Source of the DNA: Ruminococcus sp. AF41-9
GTDB lineage: Bacteria; Bacillota; Clostridia; Lachnospirales; Lachnospiraceae
Direction: 5' to 3'
NCBI RefSeq assembly: GCF_003477525.1
Contig: NZ_QUDO01000013.1
Coordinates: 25,389 to 89,388 of the forward strand
Length of the DNA stretch: 64,000 nucleotides
Shown here: one piece after another, positions 17,470 through 25,379 of the stretch
Position numbering within the stretch: the stretch's first letter is position 1
How the letters are laid out: the number at the start of each line of letters is the position of its first letter
Position numbers and translations under genes: made by a program
The notes under the pieces: generated by a model
What the model was told of the DNA's origin: nothing
Databases searched by the model: none
The model's input: only the letters and a program-made list of their open reading frames with translations

Positions 17470-18090
17470 ATGATGGAGGAAATGAACAAATGGTTGTCTG
17501 CACATAAACAGCTGTGCGTGATAACTGGAATTTTTGGTCTGTTAGTATCACCATTTTTATGGCCGGTATTTCTGGCAGTGATCATACAGTCCCTTTCATT
17601 AGTCATTCCGGTTGCAGCAGGATTGTTTTTCTATGAAAAATTTATTATGAAAAAGGACAAGGAGGAAACGAATGAGAATGATGATGACAATAAGCAGCAA
17701 AAAAAACATGCAGATGCCCGTAAAGTACATGCAGATGCTGAAAAGACCGAGGATTTACCGAAAAATCATGAGAAGGGATCGGAAACGGTAAATTTCGATA
17801 ATCAGGAGAAGCAGGCAAGATGCAGGGCACAGGCTGCCATATGGTACGAAAAGGAAGGCTTTGAGCGGATCCAGGCGATTCGGAAAACTCTGGAATCTGA
17901 AAATCGAAACCGTTTTTCAGTAAACAGGGAAGGAATCTGCAGTATTTCCATTGGAAAAAGGAAATATCGAAGGATTGGAATTTTAAAAGGTTATCCTTTT
18001 GGACAGACAGAGGTGATCCGGGAAAAACTAAAGAAGGATGGTTTCATCACCAGTATGGGATGCAATAATTATCTCTGGATTTCATGGTAG
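17470..18090 (+). CDS. Membrane-anchored protein of unknown function
   Basis: About 206 residues. ATG 17470 is favoured over 17464 because the AGGAGGA site lies 8 bases before it. Residues 10-55 hold two hydrophobic segments (VITGIFGLLVSPFLWPVFLA; LSLVIPVAAGLFFYEKFIM). A Lys/Asp/Glu-rich linker follows (about 60-115). The last domain (about 120-206, RAQAAIWYEKEGFERIQAIR) has mixed structure and ends SMGCNNYLWISW. Likely membrane bound with a cytoplasmic domain. No family is recognised. Confidence 0.7.
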   Translation: MMEEMNKWLSAHKQLCVITGIFGLLVSPFLWPVFLAVIIQSLSLVIPVAAGLFFYEKFIMKKDKEETNENDDDNKQQKKHADARKVHADAEKTEDLPKNHEKGSETVNFDNQEKQARCRAQAAIWYEKEGFERIQAIRKTLESENRNRFSVNREGICSISIGKRKYRRIGILKGYPFGQTEVIREKLKKDGFITSMGCNNYLWISW

Positions 18091-18104
18091 AGAGGAGCTG
18101 GAAC

Positions 18105-20327
18105 ATGAGCATTTGCTGTAAAGCCATCCGGCAGATCTATTATAATGCAGGAAGTGGATATACGGTAGCTTCCTACATGACCAATGAAGATTTACCGGAG
18201 GAAGTAAAAAAACAAAAGAATGGAAATTATGGAATATTTCAGGCATTTGGAACCGAACTTCCGACAAACGAAGGCCTGGATGTGGAACTGACGGGAGACT
18301 GGAAACCCACAAAATATGGAATGCAGTATAGTGTGAGCAATTTTTCAGTAACCATGCCAACCACAAAAGAAGGTATTCGGACTTATTTGTCGTCATCCCT
18401 GATCAAAGGGATCGGACCGGCAATGGCAGCCCGCATCGTGGAAACGTTTGGGGAAGACATACTGAATGTTTTTAATGACAGCCCGGAGAAACTCCTTCAG
18501 GTAAAAGGAATTACGCAGAAACGCTTAGATGATATTCTGGAAGGATATCAAAAAAGCAGTTCCATCCGGGAACTGATGATGTATTTGTCCCCTTTTGGGG
18601 TGACTCCTGCAAAAGCTTCAAAAATACAGGAGAAATTTGGCCCTGCTGCAGTTATGATCGTGAAGGAGGAGCCTTTCCGGCTCTGTGAGGTTCATGGATT
18701 TGGATTTCTGACTGTTGACCAGATTGCAGTAAAGGCAAAACATTTCCGTGCAGATGATCCCCTTCGCATTAAGGCTGCTATTCTGCATATTATGTCAGAA
18801 GCAGAAGGCGAAGGACATTTGTATTTAAAAAGAGAGGACATTATAGAACGTGTCGAAAAACTTTTAAATCACAACAAAGATGTTTCACCGGTCTCTGAAC
18901 GGGCAATCCGGGATACAGGCAATGATATGATCCATACAGATGGAAGCCTGGTCTGCCACGATGGAGGGTTTTATACACGCAAAAGCTTCCAGGCCGAACT
19001 GGGAGCTGCTGCCGCATTAGTCAGACTCCATATGCAGACGGGAATGGCTGTAAATGTTGACCGTATTTTAAGAAAGATCCAGAAAGAACAGGATATTATT
19101 TTGAATGCGAAACAGCAGGTGGCAGTAAAAAATGTCTTTGAAAACCCGGTATCCATCATTACAGGAGGACCCGGCAGAGGAAAGACTACGGTGATCCGTT
19201 TCATCATTGCTGTACAGGAAGCATTGGATAAAAATGCGGTGATCCTTTTATGTGCACCTACAGGCATCGCCAGAAGGCGAATGCGGGAATGTACAGAGTA
19301 TCCAGCACTGACGATCCATAAATCCATAGGGCTTACCGGAGAAGCTGGAGAGGAAGAATGGAAGAACGAGCAGCCAATTCCAGATGACCTGATCATAGCA
19401 GATGAGTTCAGCATGGTCGATATGTATCTGGCGGATAAACTGTTTTCCAGTATTAAATCCGGTGCCAGACTGGTTCTGGTGGGGGATAAAGATCAGATCG
19501 AATCCGTAGGGCCTGGAAAAGTATTTCAGGAGATCATTGATTCCGGCGTATTTCCGGTAACTGTCTTAGATGAATGTTTTCGACAGGAAGGGAATTCCAC
19601 CATCAGCCAGAATGCCATTAAGATCAATAAGAATCAGCTGGATCTGGTGTTTGATGATACCTTTCAGTTTATTCCGGCTTCCACACCGGAGGAGGCTTCG
19701 CAAAAGATACAGAAGATCTATCGGAAAGAAGTACTGCAGAGAAACGGTTCTCTGGAAGAAGTGCAGGTGATGTCACCGCTTCGAAAAGATACGGAAGCAG
19801 GTACGGATGCATTGAATCTGGTATTGCGTGACATTGCGAATCCAAAGCGTTTCGGTTATCCGGAAATCACAAATGGCAGGAATACTTACCGGGAAGGTGA
19901 CCGGGTCATGCAGACAAAAAACAACGATGAAGTAGCAAATGGCGACATTGGAGAAGTCATAGGGATTTTTCGGAAAGATCAAAAAATGGTCATGCGTGTA
20001 GATTTTGGGGATGGCCGGGTCATGGAATATCAGGAGGAAGACTATTGGCCGCTGACACTGGCATATGCGATTACGGTACATAAGGCTCAGGGCAGTGAAT
20101 ATCCGATGGCAATCCTTCCAATGCTTCCATGTTTCCGGTGGATGCTTCGCAGAAACATTTTCTATACAGCAGTAACAAGAGCCAGAGAAAGGTTTATAAT
20201 TGTGGGAAGCAAACGTGCAATCGCACAGGCTATCCGGACGGATTACATCAGCCGGCGAAACACCATGTTTGGGTACCGTATCCGAAAAATATATGAAGCA
20301 ATCCTGGAACAGGAAAAGAGCGCATAA
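18105..20327 (+). CDS. RecD2-like ATP-dependent DNA helicase
   Basis: A 740-residue superfamily 1B helicase, 5' to 3' on DNA. ATG 18105 (MSICCKAIRQIYY) has GAGAGGAGC upstream. Order: N-terminal OB-like region, helix-hairpin-helix (LIKGIGPAMAARIVETFG, about residues 100-117), Walker A GGPGRGKTT near 355, Walker B IIADEFSMVD near 430, and motif VHKAQGSEYP near 658 with VTRARE behind it. The Walker A has R where most RecD2 have T, still allowed by GxxxxGKT. With SSB it forms the replication or repair set of the element. Confidence 0.88.
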   Translation: MSICCKAIRQIYYNAGSGYTVASYMTNEDLPEEVKKQKNGNYGIFQAFGTELPTNEGLDVELTGDWKPTKYGMQYSVSNFSVTMPTTKEGIRTYLSSSLIKGIGPAMAARIVETFGEDILNVFNDSPEKLLQVKGITQKRLDDILEGYQKSSSIRELMMYLSPFGVTPAKASKIQEKFGPAAVMIVKEEPFRLCEVHGFGFLTVDQIAVKAKHFRADDPLRIKAAILHIMSEAEGEGHLYLKREDIIERVEKLLNHNKDVSPVSERAIRDTGNDMIHTDGSLVCHDGGFYTRKSFQAELGAAAALVRLHMQTGMAVNVDRILRKIQKEQDIILNAKQQVAVKNVFENPVSIITGGPGRGKTTVIRFIIAVQEALDKNAVILLCAPTGIARRRMRECTEYPALTIHKSIGLTGEAGEEEWKNEQPIPDDLIIADEFSMVDMYLADKLFSSIKSGARLVLVGDKDQIESVGPGKVFQEIIDSGVFPVTVLDECFRQEGNSTISQNAIKINKNQLDLVFDDTFQFIPASTPEEASQKIQKIYRKEVLQRNGSLEEVQVMSPLRKDTEAGTDALNLVLRDIANPKRFGYPEITNGRNTYREGDRVMQTKNNDEVANGDIGEVIGIFRKDQKMVMRVDFGDGRVMEYQEEDYWPLTLAYAITVHKAQGSEYPMAILPMLPCFRWMLRRNIFYTAVTRARERFIIVGSKRAIAQAIRTDYISRRNTMFGYRIRKIYEAILEQEKSA

Positions 20328-20337
20328 AGAATGAATG

Positions 20338-20380
20338 ACAGGCAGACGTTGGAAAAATCCAATGCTCTGCCTGTTTCTTT
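20338..20380 (+). terminator. Intrinsic terminator between recD2-like and next gene
   Basis: ACAGGCAGA (20338-20346) pairs with TCTGCCTGT (20366-20374), with an inner TTGG/CCAA stem, then TTCTTT. It lies between two co-directional genes of the same block. Confidence 0.75.
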
Positions 20381-20424
20381 CCTTCGTATGCAGAAAATCA
20401 CATAATGAAAGAGGAGGGAACAAA

Positions 20425-21264
20425 ATGCCAGATCTTTGTTTTTATGCACCATGGATTATGAAAGAACCCATTCCGGACCCATTTCGGATGATGTTGGAAA
20501 AAGCAGGGAAAAAACGGATCAGCTATGATGAAGCGGATTGTTCCATGCGAAATATCAGGAAGCAGGGAAAAGTATCGCGCCTTCATGGGCCTACGTTACA
20601 TGCTCTTCTGACACTGATTCAGATTCGGAAAGAAAAAGACTCTGGTGCTGCCGGTATACAAAGGGGCAGGGATGCCATAAATTATTTCTGCATGGAATAT
20701 CCTGGAAATCAGGGAAAGTATGTAATGACTTATAATTCGAAAAACGGACGTTTCAGTGGGATTTTAAAGACAGAAGAAAAAAACGAGAAGCTTCCGGGAA
20801 TCCGGGAGGGCAAAAACACAGGCGAGCAGTACCTGGCCCTTTTGGCTTATGCCAATCTGGTCCCGGATAATCCTTTATTTAACGAAGAGTTCCAAAAAAA
20901 TTTCTACATGCTGGAAGAACAGGAAAAAAAGGAATGGGAAGACATGGAAGCTGCACTGAGGGCGGCATTTATCTGTTGCGATGCCATGTACTGCGAAGTA
21001 ATAGCAAATCCGCAGCAGGCAATCCCGCTGGAAAAGAGCCAGTTCCGTGCAGAGGAACTGGAGGATGTGCTTCCGGAATATAAAATTGCGGCCGGGGTAT
21101 ATGCACCAAACGATGAAATCTATGGAAAGTTTCATGTGCTTTTGCCTGTAAATAAGAAGACAAAAAGAACACTTTTTGAATTAAAACAGATCTACTCTGG
21201 CAGATGGGATGTAAATGAAAGGACAAAAGAAAGGATCCCTCGCTTCCAGAAGACTATCTGGTAA
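20425..21264 (+). CDS. N-terminal part of a MoxR-like AAA protein, split by a frameshift
   Basis: Start ATG 20425 with GAGGAGGGAA upstream, 279 residues. It starts MPDLCFYAPWIMKEPIPDPF and has no recognised domain. It is helical in the middle (EEQEKKEWEDMEAALRAAF) and beta-rich towards the end (AAGVYAPNDEIYGKFHVLLP). The last residues FQKTIW follow a likely one-base loss near 21,244-21,248. In the other frame the chain continues PEDYLVSKEAEEILQMVDK straight into the AAA domain at 21,291. The native protein would be about 596 residues, with this as its substrate-binding or regulatory half. Confidence 0.7.
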   Translation: MPDLCFYAPWIMKEPIPDPFRMMLEKAGKKRISYDEADCSMRNIRKQGKVSRLHGPTLHALLTLIQIRKEKDSGAAGIQRGRDAINYFCMEYPGNQGKYVMTYNSKNGRFSGILKTEEKNEKLPGIREGKNTGEQYLALLAYANLVPDNPLFNEEFQKNFYMLEEQEKKEWEDMEAALRAAFICCDAMYCEVIANPQQAIPLEKSQFRAEELEDVLPEYKIAAGVYAPNDEIYGKFHVLLPVNKKTKRTLFELKQIYSGRWDVNERTKERIPRFQKTIW

Positions 21265-21290
21265 GTAAGGAAGCTGAAGAAATCCTGCAG

Positions 21291-22214
21291 ATGGTGGATA
21301 AGACACCGGCAAGGCTGTTTATGATGACAGGCGATGCCGGTACTGGAAAGACAACGGATGCCAGAATGATCGCCCAGATCTTAGGGCTTCCATATTATGT
21401 GTTCACCTGTGGACCTGGAACGGATGAACTGGAACTTTTAGCGACCACCGTGCCAAATATGGGCGGAACAGCACATCTGGAAATGGAATTGCCAAGTCTG
21501 GAAGACATTGAAATGGATCCGGCTTCAGCTCTTGCAACGGTAAATGGCATTTATGAGGAGGGGATCAGCCGGGAAAAAGCTTTTCGGGAGATCCTGAAAG
21601 CAGTTTATGAAAAAGGCTATGAAAAGTCGAAAAATGAAAAAGACTTTCTATTAAAAGAGTCAGAAATCGTAAAGGCATGCAGGGAACCATCTGTGCTTGA
21701 AATTCAGGAGCCGGCCATGATTGAAAAACCTGGGACACTTACGAGATTAAACTCCCTGTTTGACGATGGAGCTGTAACCGATCTGGTAAATGGAGAACAG
21801 ATACGGAGAAATCCGGATACGATTGTGATCATGACCACCAATCTGGATTATGTTGGCTGTCAGAACTTCAACCAGTCAGTTCTTTCCCGAATGAATCTGA
21901 TTCAGCCAAAGGAAGCCCTGACAGAAGAGGAAATGGTAAAAAGGGCAATGAAAAGAACAGGGTTTAAAAACAAAGAACTTCTGTCCTTTATGGCTGCCAC
22001 GGTCTGCAAGATCCATGAATATTTGATCGAACAGGACATTACAGATGGCGTATGCGGATACCGGGAATTGGAAAACTGGGTGTTAAGTTACATGGTTTCC
22101 AATGATCTCAGGAGGTCAGCTTGGACAGCACTGCTCAGTAAAGCATCCATGGACAGGGAAGAACAGGGAACTATGGAACGCGTCTTTCTTCTTCCTCATT
22201 GTGATGTGGATTAA
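21291..22214 (+). CDS. MoxR-like AAA ATPase domain
   Basis: A 307-residue frame whose ATG lacks a good ribosome binding site; the frame stays open upstream to about 21,216, supporting fusion with the preceding gene. Walker A is GDAGTGKTT (residues 14-22 of this frame). A sensor-1-like TIVIMTTNLD and the arginine-containing SVLSRMNLI follow. At the Walker B place the sequence reads VLEIQEP, so the usual Asp is Gln. MoxR ATPases act as chaperones with vWA proteins, and a vWA protein is encoded next. Probably remodels the vWA partner or a shared target. Confidence 0.75.
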   Translation: MVDKTPARLFMMTGDAGTGKTTDARMIAQILGLPYYVFTCGPGTDELELLATTVPNMGGTAHLEMELPSLEDIEMDPASALATVNGIYEEGISREKAFREILKAVYEKGYEKSKNEKDFLLKESEIVKACREPSVLEIQEPAMIEKPGTLTRLNSLFDDGAVTDLVNGEQIRRNPDTIVIMTTNLDYVGCQNFNQSVLSRMNLIQPKEALTEEEMVKRAMKRTGFKNKELLSFMAATVCKIHEYLIEQDITDGVCGYRELENWVLSYMVSNDLRRSAWTALLSKASMDREEQGTMERVFLLPHCDVD

Positions 22215-22233
22215 AAACGGATGGAGGAAACGA

Positions 22234-24387
22234 ATGAAAAAGGCTTTATACCGGAAACAGATATGTGCAGAGAAAGAAAAACTGACACCGGAAAAAGTAT
22301 TTCATACGCCGCAGTATCGTGATCTTTTGACCTCGATTGGGCATGAAATCACGGGTGGAAAGTTGACTACATTACGGTTATACGATGATAAAAATTCAGG
22401 GATTGCAGGATGGAATCAGGGAGAAACTGTTGCCGTAAATCTTGGAAACCAGATTACGTCAAGTTTTCTGACACTGGAATTAAAAAGTGACAGCCTGATC
22501 GGGATTCTGGGACATGAATGCGGACATTACAGGTATACGGATTCTGCACTTAGAAAAAGGTATGCCGAGCATATGTTAAATGGCAGCTGGTATCCAAAGG
22601 AGCCAGTACCGGAAAATGCACAGGAAAAAGAGGCATTGGATGCGATGAATGTCTACTTTGAAAGAAAAGATAAAGCAATCCTTTCTATCTTTCTGCAGAC
22701 AGCATCCTATCTCAGCAATCTTTTGAATGATATGTACATAGAAGAGAAGATGTGCGCCCTTTTTCCGGGAAGCATCCGCAGGGGAATCCTTATGAATCGT
22801 GACCGAAATGTGGAATGGCTTCCAACACTTAGGGAAATGCTGGAAACGGAGAAAGACAGGTTATCTATTCTTATGAACCTGTGTGCACAGTATGCCCTGT
22901 CTTCAAGGGTGAATGCCTGGGATGGTGCGGATTACGAGCTTATTGATACACTAAAACTGCTTATGCCGGTCATTGATGAAGCGGGAAAGGCAGCAGATGA
23001 CATGGAGAGATATCTTGCCGCCAACCATATCCTTCTGATGATCTGGAAATATTTTGCGGAAATCATAGATGAAATAGAGAAGAACAGTACAGAAAATGAA
23101 GAGCAAAAGCCAGAACAGGAAGAGCGTGAAGGGCAAAAGGAAAACCCGAATGAATCCGAAGAAGAACCGGAGGAAGAAAAGCAGGATAACACAGGGTCAC
23201 AGACTGAGCAAAATGAAGATAAGATCAGAAAAGAGGATACGGAACAGGAGTCGGAAACAGAAGACAAAACAGAAAGAAACGGAAAGGATCAGGAAACGGA
23301 AGGCCATGAAAACGGGCGCACTGCAGAGCTTCAGAAATTTCTACAGCAACTGTGTGAAAATCTTCCGAAATGTGTCAGGGAGTCTGGTGGCTTCGAAGAC
23401 AAACAGAATGAATGTGGCATCCCTGCCTCAGAAACGGAAGCATCCAGTGATAATGCCTTACAAAAGATCCTTTATGAAATGGCGAAAGAGACGCTTGATG
23501 AGAAGATACAGAAAGAAATTTTCGAACATCTTCAAAAGGAATTGATGGAGATACCGTTTGAAGAAGGCCATGACCTGGTACAGAAAAAACTTTGCCGTAA
23601 GACCGAGATATCAGATTTTTTAAAATTACAGACAGAAAAGTATGAGGGGCAGCTTAAACAGGTAAAAAAGAGACTTCGCCTGAAACTGCTTCCTATATTG
23701 AAAAATCAGAAAGAACGCACGGAACATAAGCTTTTTCTTGGACGTCGGGTAGATCTTCGAAACATAGCTGAACCGTCTGGGGCAGTATTTAAGAAACAAC
23801 AGCCAGGAAAAAATCTGGATATCTGTGTGGCTGTGTTGGTCGATAATTCTTTTTCCATGTGTGGGGAACGGATGGAGCATGCCATTCTTGCAGCACTTTG
23901 CCTGTATGATTTTTGTATGGAATCAGAAATACCGGTTTTGGTGTGCGGACATCATACAGATGGATACCGGCATGAGAACCTGAAAGACGAAACAGTGTAT
24001 CTGCATTGCTGCGCAGATTTTGAAACGGATGAAAAGGATCGGTTCCGGATCGCTGGTATGCAGCCTTATGGAAGCAACCGGGATGGAACTGCATTGTGGT
24101 ATGCTGGCAGCCGTCTTTTGGAACGACCGGAAAAGCAGAAACTGCTGTTTGTGATCAGTGATGGTGCACCTAATGCAAACCAGTATGGAGGCACAGGGGC
24201 AAAAAGGAACCTTCAGAAGATTCGGAAAAAGCTGCTGCAGCAGGGAGTATTCTTTCAGGCAGCTGCGATCGGAAGCGACAAGGAAGCAATTCAGGAAATT
24301 TATGAGGAGTCTTTTCTGGATATTACGGATCTTGAACAGCTTCCGGCTCTTCTGACAAAGAAACTGCTGCGTTTTATCAGGAGGTAA
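22234..24387 (+). CDS. HExxH metallopeptidase-like protein with C-terminal vWA domain (CobT-like)
   Basis: About 717 residues. ATG 22234 has GGAGGAAA upstream; a longer open frame inside the AAA gene is rejected. Residues 94-98 read HECGH in GILGHECGHYRYTD, a zinc-peptidase-like site. Residues about 285-400 are an extremely acidic, Glu/Gln-rich linker. From about 530 a vWA domain carries the metal-site motif D536-N-S-F-S, then a T/D loop region ending ISDGAPNANQYGG. The pairing with the MoxR-like ATPase is the classic MoxR-vWA arrangement; an N-terminal HExxH in the same chain is less usual. Substrate unknown. Confidence 0.8.
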   Translation: MKKALYRKQICAEKEKLTPEKVFHTPQYRDLLTSIGHEITGGKLTTLRLYDDKNSGIAGWNQGETVAVNLGNQITSSFLTLELKSDSLIGILGHECGHYRYTDSALRKRYAEHMLNGSWYPKEPVPENAQEKEALDAMNVYFERKDKAILSIFLQTASYLSNLLNDMYIEEKMCALFPGSIRRGILMNRDRNVEWLPTLREMLETEKDRLSILMNLCAQYALSSRVNAWDGADYELIDTLKLLMPVIDEAGKAADDMERYLAANHILLMIWKYFAEIIDEIEKNSTENEEQKPEQEEREGQKENPNESEEEPEEEKQDNTGSQTEQNEDKIRKEDTEQESETEDKTERNGKDQETEGHENGRTAELQKFLQQLCENLPKCVRESGGFEDKQNECGIPASETEASSDNALQKILYEMAKETLDEKIQKEIFEHLQKELMEIPFEEGHDLVQKKLCRKTEISDFLKLQTEKYEGQLKQVKKRLRLKLLPILKNQKERTEHKLFLGRRVDLRNIAEPSGAVFKKQQPGKNLDICVAVLVDNSFSMCGERMEHAILAALCLYDFCMESEIPVLVCGHHTDGYRHENLKDETVYLHCCADFETDEKDRFRIAGMQPYGSNRDGTALWYAGSRLLERPEKQKLLFVISDGAPNANQYGGTGAKRNLQKIRKKLLQQGVFFQAAAIGSDKEAIQEIYEESFLDITDLEQLPALLTKKLLRFIRR

Positions 24388-24389
24388 GG

Positions 24390-24848
24390 ATGAACAGGAA
24401 AAACAGGAAAGAAAAAGAACAGAATGCGGATGTATCAAAACAGATCTGTGTTCATAAGACACAGAACACGTTACTGGAATTTAATAGCTTTTTGCGGATG
24501 GCAGAACCAAAGGATTTCTGGCATCTTCACGAAGACTTTGCCAGCGATTATTCCAGGATTCGGGCGGTCATGGTTGACTACAGCAAAGAAGACAGCATCA
24601 GCGTTTATGCAAATCTGAGTCCGGAAATCATAAAATACGTGTATTCCCGTATATGGAATAATGTGCAGGAATTTAAATTCTTCCAGCAAAAGATCTTTTG
24701 CGAGGATAAAAATTCCAACGCTGTGATCCAGGCGTTTGAACAGGATTGCATGACACGCCGCAGACAGGCTGGAAATTTCCGGAATTTGTACAGAATGATA
24801 GAAAAACTCATTGTGGGAACTGAGGAGGAAAAAGATAATGCTGCGTAA
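24390..24848 (+). CDS. Unknown protein following the vWA gene
   Basis: A 152-residue protein beginning with a Lys/Arg-rich stretch (NRKNRKEKEQNADVSKQIC), then helical segments (FLRMAEPKDFWHLHEDFASD). It ends in a helix before the overlap with the next gene. It starts 3 bases after the vWA stop, so it is translated with it. No family is recognised. Confidence 0.65.
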   Translation: MNRKNRKEKEQNADVSKQICVHKTQNTLLEFNSFLRMAEPKDFWHLHEDFASDYSRIRAVMVDYSKEDSISVYANLSPEIIKYVYSRIWNNVQEFKFFQQKIFCEDKNSNAVIQAFEQDCMTRRRQAGNFRNLYRMIEKLIVGTEEEKDNAA

Positions 24849-25317
24849 AAAAATAAAGAAGAATACATTGAAATGGAAAAAAATCTATGCGGAACAACTT
24901 CTTGATATGATGGACGAGGAAGAAAATGCTTTACAGAAGATTTATCTGACAGGGTATGTACTTGAACTGAAAAAGAACCGGTATTTTGCCGGATGGTACA
25001 AAGACCGAATCGTTTGCCGTTCCCTGGAGTATGCACGTTATTTTCCAAGTGCCGAGGCAGCGGAAGAGTATGTACATAAGTATCTGGGATTTGCAGGCAT
25101 GACCTGTTATATCTGCCACGTAAACTGGACGCTGGCTTCCTGCGGGAGTGAAAATATGGAAGATAACGAAGAGAACTTGTTAGAGGAAAATGGTAAGATC
25201 CTTTCGTTTGCAAATTATGCAGATGTAAAGCAATACCAGAAACAGCGAGGCATGGAACATTCTACAATGGCGATCACTTATGCAAGCCGGAAAAAGAAGA
25301 TTATCCTGGCAGCATAA
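24838..25317 (+). CDS. Unknown protein, 159 residues
   Basis: ATG 24838 lies inside the end of the previous gene with GAGGAGGAA upstream; the frame opens earlier (24811) but that start is weaker. A basic N-terminus (MLRKKIKKNTLKWKKIYAEQ) is followed by a mixed alpha/beta domain (LTGYVLELKKNRYFAGWYKD; AAEEYVHKYLGFAGMTCYIC). It ends before a strong terminator. Function unknown. Confidence 0.65.
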   Translation: MLRKKIKKNTLKWKKIYAEQLLDMMDEEENALQKIYLTGYVLELKKNRYFAGWYKDRIVCRSLEYARYFPSAEAAEEYVHKYLGFAGMTCYICHVNWTLASCGSENMEDNEENLLEENGKILSFANYADVKQYQKQRGMEHSTMAITYASRKKKIILAA

Positions 25318-25328
25318 GAACAATTTTG

Positions 25329-25354
25329 GGGGACTGGCGAACAGTCCCCTTTTT
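25329..25354 (+). terminator. Intrinsic terminator inside operon 1
   Basis: GGGGACTG (25329-25336), loop GCGAA, CAGTCCCC (25342-25349), then TTTTT. A perfect 8-bp stem lying 26 bases before the next start, between co-directional genes. Confidence 0.85.
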
Positions 25355-25379
25355 ATATGGGAAAACAGGAGGAAATTGG

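Noticed and set aside
17208-17606. Minus-strand frame opposite ssb
   Set aside because: Shadow of the Arg/Asp-rich tail; no start signal.
20243-20423. Minus-strand frames around the recD2-like gene end
   Set aside because: Opposite strand of coding sequence and terminator; no signals.
21240-21295. Programmed ribosomal frameshift at the AAA gene
   Set aside because: No slippery heptamer or following structure is visible; three similar one-base losses elsewhere point to error or mutation.
22102-22233. Extended N-terminus for the HExxH-vWA protein
   Set aside because: It overlaps the AAA gene in another frame, while ATG 22234 has a good GGAGGAAA site.
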